Positions 23,901 through 33,325 of a stretch of DNA of 64,000 nucleotides are shown here, one piece after another (position 1 is the stretch's first letter; each line of letters starts with the position of its first letter). This stretch comes from Sebastes aleutianus. Lineage: Eukaryota; Chordata; Actinopteri; Perciformes; Sebastidae. Made by a program: the position numbers and the translations under genes. The notes below the pieces were generated by a model. It saw only the letters and a program-made list of their open reading frames with translations, had not been told where the DNA came from and searched no databases. The DNA lies in assembly GCA_916700875.1 (NCBI GenBank), contig CAKAKS010000072.1, positions 42,239,740-42,303,739 on the forward strand, read 5' to 3'.

Positions 23901-24431
23901 TTCAGCTCCTCCATGGTCTGCCGGGGGACGCCCCCGTCACCGTAGGGCGCTCTGGTTTGAGAGGACTCCTCTGTGGTCCAGTCGTCCCCGGCGGCAGCTC
24001 GGTCCATCCTGGGATCGTCAACGCGCTCGGGGGGCCTGTGAGGCAGCGGGCCGATGGAGATCACCGTGGGGGTGTCTGGAGGTAAAGCGATGCTGGTGGG
24101 AGGGTGGACGATGGACGGACCTCCTCTCCTGCTGCCCCAGTCCACCGGAGGAGCGTGTTTCCCACTCACCCTCACTCCCTTCCTGTGGCCCAAGCTCATC
24201 CGGGTGCCGTCGATCTGGTCTTTGCTTCGACTCTCCTGGAAAACACACAGTCGGTCACGAGTCTGGTAAGAGACGGTCGAGTTTACATGAAGAGTTACCA
24301 AAGAGAGCACGGAACCACATCGGACAAAAACAGACACACAAGTCAAAGAGAAGCGACATATCTGAAGCCAAAGTTGCCGTGTCCGTTCACACCTTTTGAG
24401 TTTTTACCTTGAAATCTTCCGAATCATTCAT
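7805..24431 (-). CDS. lgsn: lgsn: lengsin, glutamine-synthetase-fold lens protein (four exons)
   Basis: Lengsin is a vertebrate lens-fibre protein that kept the class-I glutamine synthetase fold but lost enzyme activity and is thought to act structurally. Four minus-strand exons join in consistent phase: 24431-24408, 24235-23533, 9555-9389 and 8998-7805, giving 2,088 nt or 695 residues plus stop, longer than the roughly 509-residue human protein. Residues 1-8 (MNDSEDFK) come from exon 1. Residues 9-242 are a Pro/Ser/Gly-rich, probably disordered extension with a poly-Ser/poly-Gly run. Residues 244-298 include the beta-grasp block FVRFEATDLHGVSRSKTVPV. Residues 299-695 are the catalytic-domain homologue (GPGQMEINLRPEFGIA, HSAALSCLM, ANPYIVLAATVAAGLDGI). 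The stretch before ANPY reads GGRETHIDNKLGSA rather than the R-x-E-x-R of active enzymes, consistent with lost activity. Intron 2 (14 kb) carries the giant minisatellite. Confidence 0.92.
8999..9388 (-). other. lgsn intron 3
   Basis: A 390-bp GT-AG intron. It holds a GATG/GATA tetranucleotide microsatellite at 9,302-9,372, close to the splice donor, and nothing else recognisable. Confidence 0.75.
9302..9372. repeat. (GATA/GATG)n microsatellite
   Basis: Interrupted GATA and GATG tetranucleotides, ending about 15 bp from the donor site of lgsn exon 3. Confidence 0.85.
9389..9555 (-). CDS. lgsn: lgsn exon 3 (beta-grasp part)
   Basis: Acceptor 'tttcccacag' and donor 'cac|gtaatc'. The 167-nt exon supplies the last two bases of a split Asp codon and then NGKETVEVFGNQRFIAAMEQ, followed by FVRFEATDLHGVSRSKTVPV and RFFH. 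It ends in phase 0, matching exon 4. Confidence 0.92.
9709..9852 (+). repeat. Direct duplication carrying two CTCF-like motifs
   Basis: Two copies, 74 bp apart, of a block from 'gaagagcctgaaacctgcat' to 'ctctggttctatagaagtc'. Each contains 'ccagcagggggcg' (9743-9755 and 9817-9829), which fits the well-known CTCF core. They lie in lgsn intron 2 about 100-250 bp from the giant array. No binding evidence exists in the sequence itself. Confidence 0.55.
10688..12709. repeat. Higher-order duplication inside the 22-bp array (1,011 bp)
   Basis: The order of unit variants from about 10,688 repeats from about 11,699, offset 1,011 bp (46 units minus one base, because one unit, 'gacgacacaaacc', is a base short). 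Translations of the two segments are almost identical for more than 300 codons. Confidence 0.8.
18948..21719. repeat. Higher-order duplication inside the 22-bp array (1,386 bp)
   Basis: Variant order from about 18,948 recurs from about 20,334, offset 1,386 bp (63 units). A further related segment starts at about 17,893 (offset 1,055). The segments share rare variants such as 'gagaagaccaaaaacc', and the first and last also share 'ccaaaacccaag' nearby. Confidence 0.75.
23018..23532 (-). other. lgsn intron 2, 5' end
   Basis: Unique-looking AT-rich intron sequence between the array and exon 2's donor. No further element recognised. Confidence 0.6.
23533..24235 (-). CDS. lgsn: lgsn exon 2 (disordered N-terminal extension)
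   Basis: Acceptor 'tgttttccag', donor 'cacacag|gtaggt'. The 703-nt exon starts in phase 0 with ESRSKDQIDGTRMSLG and ends one base into an Asp codon that exon 3 completes exactly. It is rich in Pro, Arg, Ser and Gly, contains MEELKTILRDSPLLSIRG, and has six Ser followed by eight Gly from a (CCGCCG/CTGCTG)-type trinucleotide tract at about 23,775-23,815. Linkage to exon 3 across the 14-kb intron is inferred from phase, strand and order. Confidence 0.75.
24408..24431 (-). CDS. lgsn: lgsn exon 1 coding part (start codon)
   Basis: ATG at 24431-24429 opens MNDSEDFK, ending AAG|GTAAAA in phase 0, which fits exon 2's phase-0 start. It lies 85 bp downstream of a TATA box. The short exon is too small for automated ORF detection and is an inference from splice signals and phase. 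Confidence 0.6.
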
Positions 24432-24515
24432 TTCTTTGTTTGGACTCTTTCATGAAGTGTGATTTAGAATTTGATAGCCCTCCTGTGAAGGCAGAGCTTC
24501 ACCCGCACATCAATC

Positions 24516-24521
24516 TTTATA
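24516..24521 (-). promoter_or_regulatory. lgsn: lgsn TATA box and core promoter
   Basis: On the minus strand 'gtctataaagatt' lies 85 bp before the proposed ATG. About 140 bp further upstream (24,656-24,662) the minus strand carries a CCAAT box ('agccaatgag'), within a GC-rich block at 24,570-24,650. The spacing suits a TATA-type promoter. Confidence 0.5.
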
Positions 24522-24820
24522 GACAATTGGTACAATGGTGACGGATTAGAAGATTCTTTCTGCCCCCCTCGACACCCGCGGGAGTCCGGCTGGAAACTGG
24601 CAGCGGCCGGCCGCCGGTGGAACGCCGAGCCGCTGCCGCTGCCGCTGCTTTGAGCTCATTGGCTGCTCGTGAGGACAATTCAGAGGTGCTTTTGTGTGGT
24701 TGCAGAGTGAAACTGCAGAGCTCAGCGGCTCTGTGTGAGCTTCCAGAAAGATATGTATTTATTCCAGAGACTATGAGGAGCAGACAATGACTGCTGCTGC
24801 TGCTGTTAGTGATGGTCTGT

Positions 24821-27800
24821 GCATTAAAGAGCTGCTGTCTGACTGAAACACTCTCTAATAAAGAACATTAAAGAGCTGCTGTCTGACTGAAACACGCTCT
24901 AATAAAGAGCATTAAAGAGCTGCTGTCTGACTGAAACACGCTCTAATAAAGAGCATTAAAGAGCTGCTGTCTGACTGAAACACTCTCTAATAAAGAGCAT
25001 TAAAGAGCTGCTGTCTGACTGAAACACGCTCTAATAAAGAGCATTAAAGAGCTGCTGTCTGACTGAAACACTCTCTAATAAAGAGCATTAAAGAGCTGCT
25101 GTCTGACTGAAACACTCTCTAATAAAGAGCATTAAAGAGCTGCTGTCTGACTGAAACACGCTCTAATAAAGAGCATTAAAGAGCTGCTGTCTGACTGAAA
25201 CACTCTCTAATAAAGAGCATTAAAGAGCTGCTGTCTGACTGAAACACTCTCTAATAAAGAGCATTAAAGAGCTGCTGTCTGACTGAAACACTCTCTAATA
25301 AAGAGCATTAAAGAGCTGCTGTCTGACTGAAACACTCTCTAATAAAGAGCATTAAAGAGCTGCTGTCTGACTGAAACACTCTCTAATAAAGAGCATTAAA
25401 GAGCTGCTGTCTGACTGAAACACTCTCTAATAAAGAACATTAAAGAGCTGCTGTCTGACTGAAACACTCTCTAATAAAGAACATTAAAGAGCTGCTGTCT
25501 GACTGAAACACTCTCTAATAAAGAGCATTAAAGAGCTGCTGTCTGACTGAAACACGCTCTAATAAAGAACATTAAAGAGCTGCTGTCTGACTGAAACACG
25601 CTCTAATAAAGAGCATTAAAGAGCTGCTGTCTGACTGAAACACGCTCTAATAAAGAGCATTAAAGAGCTGCTGTCTGACTGAAACACTCTCTAATAAAGA
25701 GCATTAAAGAGCTGCTGTCTGACTGAAACACTCTCTAATAAAGAACATTAAAGAGCTGCTGTCTGACTGAAACACGCTCTAATAAAGAGCATTAAAGAGC
25801 TGCTGTCTGACTGAAACACGCTCTAATAAGAGCATTAAAGAGCTGCTGTCTGACTGAAACACTCTCTAATAAAGAGCATTAAAGAGCTGCTGTCTGACTG
25901 AAACACTCTCTAATAAAGAGCATTAAAGAGCTGCTGTCTGACTGAAACACTCTCTAATAAAGAGCATTAAAGAGCTGCTGTCTGACTGAAACACGCTCTA
26001 ATAAAGAGCATTAAAGAGCTGCTGTCTGACTGAAACACGCTCTAATAAAGAGCATTAAAGAGCTGCTGTCTGACTGAAACACTCTCTAATAAAGAACATT
26101 AAAGAGCTGCTGTCTGACTGAAACACTCTCTAATAAAGAACATTAAAGAGCTGCTGTCTGACTGAAACACTCTCTAATAAAGAACATTAAAGAGCTGCTG
26201 TCTGACTGAAACACTCTCTAATAAAGAGCATTAAAGAGCTGCTGTCTGACTGAAACACTCTCTAATAAAGAGCATTAAAGAGCTGCTGTCTGACTGAAAC
26301 ACGCTCTAATAAAGAGCATTAAAGAGCTGCTGTCTGACTGAAACACTCTCTAATAAAGAGCATTAAAGAGCTGCTGTCTGACTGAAACACTCTCTAATAA
26401 AGAACATTAAAGAGCTGCTGTCTGACTGAAACACTCTCTAATAAAGAACATTAAAGAGCTGCTGTCTGACTGAAACACTCTCTAATAAAGAACATTAAAG
26501 AGCTGCTGTCTGACTGAAACACGCTCTAATAAAGAGCATTAAAGAGCTGCTGTCTGACTGAAACACTCTCTAATAAAGAGCATTAAAGAGCTGCTGTCTG
26601 ACTGAAACACTCTAATAAAGAACATTAAAGAGCTGCTGTCTGACTGAAACACTCTCTAATAAAGAGCATTAAAGAGCTGCTGTCTGACTGAAACACTCTC
26701 TAATAAAGAACATTAAAGAGCTGCTGTCTGACTGAAACACGCTCTAATAAAGAGCATTAAAGAGCTGCTGTCTGACTGAAACACTCTCTAATAAAGAGCA
26801 TTAAAGAGCTGCTGTCTGACTGAAACACGCTCTAATAAAGAGCATTAAAGAGCTGCTGTCTGACTGAAACACGCTCTAATAAAGAGCATTAAAGAGCTGC
26901 TGTCTGACTGAAACACGCTCTAATAAAGAGCATTAAAGAGCTGCTGTCTGACTGAAACACGCTCTAATAAAGAGCATTAAAGAGCTGCTGTCTGACTGAA
27001 ACACTCTCTAATAAAGAGCATTAAAGAGCTGCTGTCTGACTGAAACACTCTCTAATAAAGAGCATTAAAGAGCTGCTGTCTGACTGAAACACGCTCTAAT
27101 AAAGAGCATTAAAGAGCTGCTGTCTGACTGAAACACGCTCTAATAAAGAGCATTAAAGAGCTGCTGTCTGACTGAAACACGCTCTAATAAAGAGCATTAA
27201 AGAGCTGCTGTCTGACTGAAACACTCTCTAATAAAGAGCATTAAAGAGCTGCTGTCTGACTGAAACACTCTCTAATAAAGAGCATTAAAGAGCTGCTGTC
27301 TGACTGAAACACGCTCTAATAAAGAGCATTAAAGAGCTGCTGTCTGACTGAAACACGCTCTAATAAAGAGCATTAAAGAGCTGCTGTCTGACTGAAACAC
27401 GCTCTAATAAAGAGCATTAAAGAGCTGCTGTCTGACTGAAACACGCTCTAATAAAGAGCATTAAAGAGCTGCTGTCTGACTGAAACACTCTCTAATAAAG
27501 AGCATTAAAGAGCTGCTGTCTGACTGAAACACTCTCTAATAAAGAGCATTAAAGAGCTGCTGTCTGACTGAAACACGCTCTAATAAAGAGCATTAAAGAG
27601 CTGCTGTCTGACTGAAACACGCTCTAATAAAGAGCATTAAAGAGCTGCTGTCTGACTGAAACACTCTCTAATAAAGAAGCATTAAAGAGCTGCTGTCTGA
27701 CTGAAACACTCTCTAATAAAGAGCATTAAAGAGCTGCTGTCTGACTGAAACACTCTCTAATAAAGAGCATTAAAGAGCTGCTGTCTGACTGAAACACGCT

Positions 27801-30272
27801 CTAATAAAGAGCATTAAAGAGCTGCTGTCTGACTGAAACACGCTCTAATAAAGAGCATTAAAGAGCTGCTGTCTGACTGAAACACTCTCTAATAAAGAGC
27901 ATTAAAGAGCTGCTGTCTGACTGAAACACTCTCTAATAAAGAGCATTAAAGAGCTGCTGTCTGACTGAAACACTCTCTAATAAAGAGCATTAAAGAGCTG
28001 CTGTCTGACTGAAACACGCTCTAATAAAGAGCATTAAAGAGCTGCTGTCTGACTGAAACACTCTCTAATAAAGAGCATTAAAGAGCTGCTGTCTGACTGA
28101 AACACTCTCTAATAAAGAACATTAAAGAGCTGCTGTCTGACTGAAACACTCTCTAATAAAGAACATTAAAGAGCTGCTGTCTGACTGAAACACTCTCTAA
28201 TAAAGAGCATTAAAGAGCTGCTGTCTGACTGAAACACGCTCTAATAAAGAGCATTAAAGAGCTGCTGTCTGACTGAAACACGCTCTAATAAAGAGCATTA
28301 AAGAGCTGCTGTCTGACTGAAACACGCTCTAATAAAGACATTAAAGAGCTGCTGTCTGACTGAAACACTCTCTAATAAAGAGCATTAAAGAGCTGCTGTC
28401 TGACTGAAACACTCTCTAATAAAGAACATTAAAGAGCTGCTGTCTGACTGAAACACTCTCTAATAAAGAAGCATTAAAGAGCTGCTGTCTGACTGAAACA
28501 CTCTCTAATAAAGAGCATTAAAGAGCTGCTGTCTGACTGAAACACGCTCTAATAAAGAGCATTAAAGAGCTGCTGTCTGACTGAAACACGCTCTAATAAA
28601 GAGCATTAAAGATCTGCTGTCTGACTGAAACACGCTCTAATAAAGAGCATTAAAGAGCTGCTGTCTGACTGAAACACTCTCTAATAAAGAACATTAAAGA
28701 GCTGCTGTCTGACTGAAACACTCTCTAATAAAGAGCATTAAAGAGCTGCTGTCTGACTGAAACACGCTCTAATAAAGAACATTAAAGAGCTGCTGTCTGA
28801 CTGAAACACTCTCTAATAAAGAGCATTAAAGAGCTGCTGTCTGACTGAAACACTCTCTAATAAAGAACATTAAAGAGCTGCTGTCTGACTGAAACACTCT
28901 CTAATAAAGAGCATTAAAGAGCTGCTGTCTGACTGAAACACTCTCTAATAAAGAGCATTAAAGAGCTGCTGTCTGACTGAAACACTCTCTAATAAAGAGC
29001 ATTAAAGAGCTGCTGTCTGACTGAAACACACTCTAATAAAGAGCATTAAAGAGCTGCTGTCTGACTGAAACACTCTCTAATAAAGAACATTAAAGAGCTG
29101 CTGTCTGACTGAAACACACTCTAATAAAGAGCATTAAAGAGCTGCTGTCTGACTGAAACACTCTCTAATAAAGAGCATTAAAGAGCTGCTGTCTGACTGA
29201 AACACACTCTAATAAAGAGCATTAAAGAGCTGCTGTCTGACTGAAACACTCTCTAATAAAGAGCATTAAAGAGCTGCTGTCTGACTGAAACACTCTCTAA
29301 TAAAGAGCATTAAAGAGCTGCTGTCTGACTGAAACACTCTCTAATAAAGAACATTAAAGAGCTGCTGTCTGACTGAAACACTCTCTAATAAAGAACATTA
29401 AAGAGCTGCTGTCTGACTGAAACACGCTCTAATAAAGAGCATTAAAGAGCTGCTGTCTGACTGAAACACGCTCTAATAAAGAACATTAAAGAGCTGCTGT
29501 CTGACTGAAACACGCTCTAATAAAGAGCATTAAAGAGCTGCTGTCTGACTGAAACACTCTCTAATAAAGAGCATTAAAGAGCTGCTGTCTGACTGAAACA
29601 CACTCTAATAAAGAGCATTAAAGAGCTGCTGTCTGACTGAAACACGCTCTAATAAAGAGCATTAAAGAGCTGCTGTCTGACTGAAACACTCTCTAATAAA
29701 GAGCATTAAAGAGCTGCTGTCTGACTGAAACACGCTCTAATAAAGAGCATTAAAGAGCTGCTGTCTGACTGAAACACGCTCTAATAAAGAGCATTAAAGA
29801 GCTGCTGTCTGACTGAAACACTCTCTAATAAAGAACATTAAAGAGCTGCTGTCTGACTGAAACACTCTCTAATAAAGAGCATTAAAGAGCTGCTGTCTGA
29901 CTGAAACACTCTCTAATAAAGAGCATTAAAGAGCTGCTGTCTGACTGAAACACTCTCTAATAAAGAGCATTAAAGAGCTGCTGTCTGACTGAAACACTCT
30001 CTAATAAAGAACATTAAAGAGCTGCTGTCTGACTGAAACACTCTCTAATAAAGAACATTAAAGAGCTGCTGTCTGACTGAAACACGCTCTAATAAAGAGC
30101 ATTAAAGAGCTGCTGTCTGACTGAAACACTCTCTAATAAAGAACATTAAAGAGCTGCTGTCTGACTGAAACACTCTCTAATAAAGAACATTAAAGAGCTG
30201 CTGTCTGACTGAAACACGCTCTAATAAAGAGCATTAAAGAGCTGCTGTCTGACTGAAACATGCTCTAATAAA
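24821..30272. repeat. 5.4-kb minisatellite, 44-bp unit
   Basis: About 124 copies of a 44-bp unit reading 'gagctgctgtctgactgaaa', 'cac[t/g/a]ctctaataaag' and 'a[g/a]cattaaa'. Two sites vary between copies (cacTctc/cacGctc/cacActc, and agcatt/aacatt), with rare one- or two-base indels. Every unit carries AATAAA on the plus strand and stops in all frames. It lies about 300 bp upstream of the lgsn promoter and about 2.8 kb upstream of ptp4a1, in the divergent intergenic region. Confidence 0.98.
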
Positions 30273-30858
30273 CAGTGTGTGTCCTTAAAGGAAGCAGCTG
30301 AACGTCAGTGTTTACAGACTAAAGCAGCGTAGAGTCACTTCTTCATCTTAGCAGTATAATGGTACCACCTTCTAATGCGTTATATGGAATCAAATGTTGG
30401 TTTATAAGACAGTCTCACCACAAGGTCCATTTAAATACTCACAATTATACACTCAAGAAAAAAGGCAGCGCAGCTTTTTAAACTAATCTCCAAAACTATG
30501 GAATAATAATAACCTACCGAGAGCTAGAAGAGATGCAGACATTGCTGAACCTTTAAACTACAACTACAAACCTAGTTATAATATTTAGTTTGGCTTTTAA
30601 TTGATGTCATTTTTCTTCTTCTTCTTTTTCTTATTATTATTATTGTTGTTGCTGTTATTAATATTTATTTATTTATTTATTTATTTAGACTAATTATCTC
30701 ATTTTTATTATTCTTAATGGTGTCTGTTTTTAATTTCACTTATATATTTTAGCATCTATCTGCCCTTGTTTGGATATGTTACATTTTTCTTTTCTTTTGT
30801 AAAGTACTTTGAGCTACATCAGAGGTTAAAAAGAATAAAAGTGCTCTATAAATAAAGC

Positions 30859-30889
<31 letters not shown>

Positions 30890-31044
30890 CATTATTATTA
30901 TTAGTAGTATAAGTATTATTAATATTGTTGTTGTTGTTATTATTATTATTCTTAATTTTATTTTAATTTTAATTTCAATATTATTATCATTACTACAGGT
31001 GTTGTTGTTGTTGTTGTTGTTGTTGTTATTTAGTAGCTGTTCTG
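30273..31044. other. AT-rich intergenic spacer
   Basis: No gene seen. It includes CTT/ATT runs at about 30,615-30,690 and an (ATT)n/(GTT)n microsatellite at about 30,860-31,028, whose poly-Asn ORF is an artefact. Confidence 0.6.
30860..31028. repeat. (ATT)n / (GTT)n microsatellite
   Basis: Interrupted ATT trinucleotides passing into GTT trinucleotides (31,000-31,028). Confidence 0.85.
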
Positions 31045-31385
31045 GAGATTTCTTATGGAGGACTGAACATGCCAAATCAAAAATAAATGAATACATAATG
31101 TTTTTTTAAATAATAAAAATAAATTCATAAAGGTAAAATGAAACAGAAGAGTAAATAAATAAAGGAATCAATACAAAGATAGATGAATAAAGAAGCAAAT
31201 TAAAACATAAATATTACAATTTATGACACATTTTATTATTTCATTAATGGCTACATTTATTTTTAATATTATTTGTGCTACATTTAATTACTTATTTATT
31301 TATTTATTTATCGCGACTTTTACTTATTTATTTAGTCAGGTTCCGTCCTCCATACTTTCTATCATATCACATGGTCTTCCTCAGG
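31045..31385. mobile_element. Fold-back element, copy 2 (shorter)
   Basis: The interior matches the 6,436-7,337 element ('atacaaaga/gta', 'aataaagaagcaaattaaaa', 'ggctacatttat', 'taatattattt'), in the same orientation. Terminal blocks 'tatggaggactgaacatgcc' and 'gtcctccata' are in inverted order, as in copy 1. It is shorter and more diverged. Confidence 0.6.
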
Positions 31386-31621
31386 AAGTTTTCACTCTGT
31401 TAAGCCAACGTGGACGAGATGTCCATAGAGTGCTCAGTGAAATGCATGACGACGGACCTACTCCGCCTGCTGATGAAGATCATGTGACACAAACTATTAA
31501 AAACAGTATTATCTTATTATTATTCCTGAAGTGGCCGCTGCTGTATTCCTCCACCTTAAAGGAGGAGCTTCACTGGGAGGTCAAAGGTCAGTCGGGCCTC
31601 AGCAGCCACCACACCTGACCA

Positions 31622-31783
<162 letters not shown>

Positions 31784-32086
31784 AGCCTGGAGGCAGAGAT
31801 ATGTCTGGGCAGAGCACCTCATGTTTTCAGGGAGGGGTTTTGGGGTTTTAGGTTTTAAAGAGCGTCATCAAGCTCCAGATCATTTAATATAGAGAGGACC
31901 GGAAGTTCCCGGGGTGTCTCTTCAAAATAAAGCTCAAGATGTTTTCATTCATGGGGACAGAAATACTTTCAAGGAATAAAAGGAAAAAAAAGACATGAAA
32001 TACTTCAGTACAGTGAAATCCTGAAATCACACATGAGACCAAACTGTATTAGAGCGTATAGAATATAATATATGCATGAGACTACT
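31784..32086. other. Spacer, nothing recognised
   Basis: About 300 bp of unique-looking intergenic sequence with no supported feature. Confidence 0.4.
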
Positions 32087-33066
32087 GGAGTAAATGTACT
32101 TAGTTACTTTATACCACTGGCTCCAGCAGTGTAAAGTAAATGTACTTAGTTACTTTATACCACTGGGTCCAGCAGTGTAAAGTAAATGTACTTAGTTACT
32201 TTATACCACTGGGTCCAGCAGTGTAAAGTAAACATGCATTAGACTACTGGAGTAAATGTACTTAGTTACTTTATACCACTGGGTCCAGCAGTGTAAAGTA
32301 AACATGCATTAGACTACTGGAGTAAATGTACTTAGTTACTTTATACCACTGGGTCCAGCAGTGTAAAGTAAACATGCATTAGACTACTGGAGTAAATGTA
32401 CTTAGTTACTTTATACCACTGGACCCAGCAGTGTAAAGTAAATGTACTTAGTTACTTTATACCACTGGACCCAGCAGTGTAAAGTAAATGTACTTCGTTA
32501 CTTTATACCACTGGGTCCAGCAGTGTAAAGTAAACATGCATTAGACTACTGGAGTAAATGTACTTAGTTACTTTATACCACTGGGTCCAGCAGTGTAAAG
32601 TAAACATGCATTAGACTACTGGAGTAAATGTACTTAGTTACTTTATACCACTGGACCCAGCAGTGTAAAGTAAACATGCATTAGACTACTGGAGTAAATG
32701 TACTTAGTTACTTTATACCACTGGACCCAGCAGTGTAAAGTAAACATGCATTAGACTACTGGAGTAAATGTACTTAGTTACTTTATACCACTGGGTCCAG
32801 CAGTGTAAAGTAAACATGCATTAGACTACTGGAGTAAATGTACTTAGTTACTTTATACCACTGGACCCAGCAGTGTAAAGTAAACATGCATTAGACTACT
32901 GGAGTAAATGTACTTAGTTACTTTATACCACTGGGTCCAGCAGTGTAAAGTAAACATGCATTAGACTACTGGAGTAAATGTACTTAGTTACTTTATACCA
33001 CTGGGTCCAGCAGTGTAAAGTAAACATGCATTAGACTACTGGAGTAAATGTACTTAGTTACTTTCC
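32087..33066. repeat. 70/46-bp minisatellite upstream of ptp4a1
   Basis: About 15 units. Long units (70 bp) contain 'aacatgcattagactactgg', 'agtaaatgtacttagttact' and 'ttataccactgggtccagca'; short ones (46 bp) lack the first part. The 'ctgGGTCcag' core alternates with its exact reverse complement 'ctgGACCcag' between units. The array ends about 70 bp before the CpG-rich promoter region. Confidence 0.93.
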
Positions 33067-33099
33067 ACCGCTGGTTACAGATGCAACAACAGGTGTGTT

Positions 33100-33200
33100 T
33101 TATTGTGAAAGGTGAGAGAGGAAGTGTTGTCTCGGTGGTGACGTCGTGGTGACGTCGTCGCAGCCGCTCGGCAGTCTTCGGCTCGGCTCGGCTCGGAGGA
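33100..33200 (+). promoter_or_regulatory. ptp4a1: ptp4a1 CpG-rich promoter with two CRE-like sites
   Basis: After long AT-rich repeats the sequence turns CpG-rich. TGACGTCG occurs at 33139-33146 and 33150-33157, each one base from the palindromic CRE TGACGTCA. No TATA box is evident. PRL-1 is known as an immediate-early gene, so a CRE would be plausible. The transcription start is not visible. Confidence 0.4.
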
Positions 33201-33325
33201 TCAGAACCAGAACCGGAACCGGACAGAACCGGACCGCATGGTGGAGCACCGATTCATCTCTCTACCGTTTTCTGAGGACCGGCTGTATGATCAAGCTACA
33301 ATCTTCAATGAGTAAACACATCCCG
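33200..33325 (+). other. ptp4a1: ptp4a1 noncoding exon 1 (probable)
   Basis: A CpG-rich stretch ends in a strong donor, 'tcccg|gtaaga' (33,326). The 5' boundary is arbitrary. It contains an upstream ORF at 33238-33315. Its assignment to ptp4a1 is inferred from strand, position and the need for an exon 5' of the acceptor at 39,271. Confidence 0.5.
33238..33315 (+). other. Upstream ORF in ptp4a1 exon 1 (25 codons)
   Basis: ATG GTG GAG ... AAT GAG TAA encodes a 25-residue peptide beginning [15 protein letters not shown] and stops 10 nt before the splice donor. It is out of the main coding region and may temper translation if the exon is used. Confidence 0.35.

Noticed and set aside
24821..30272. 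CRISPR-like regular array
   Set aside because: Units are contiguous 44-bp repeats with no unique spacers, in a eukaryotic context without cas genes.
31223..31618. 131-codon plus-strand ORF
   Set aside because: It arises mostly within the AT-rich fold-back element copy and has no recognisable domain.
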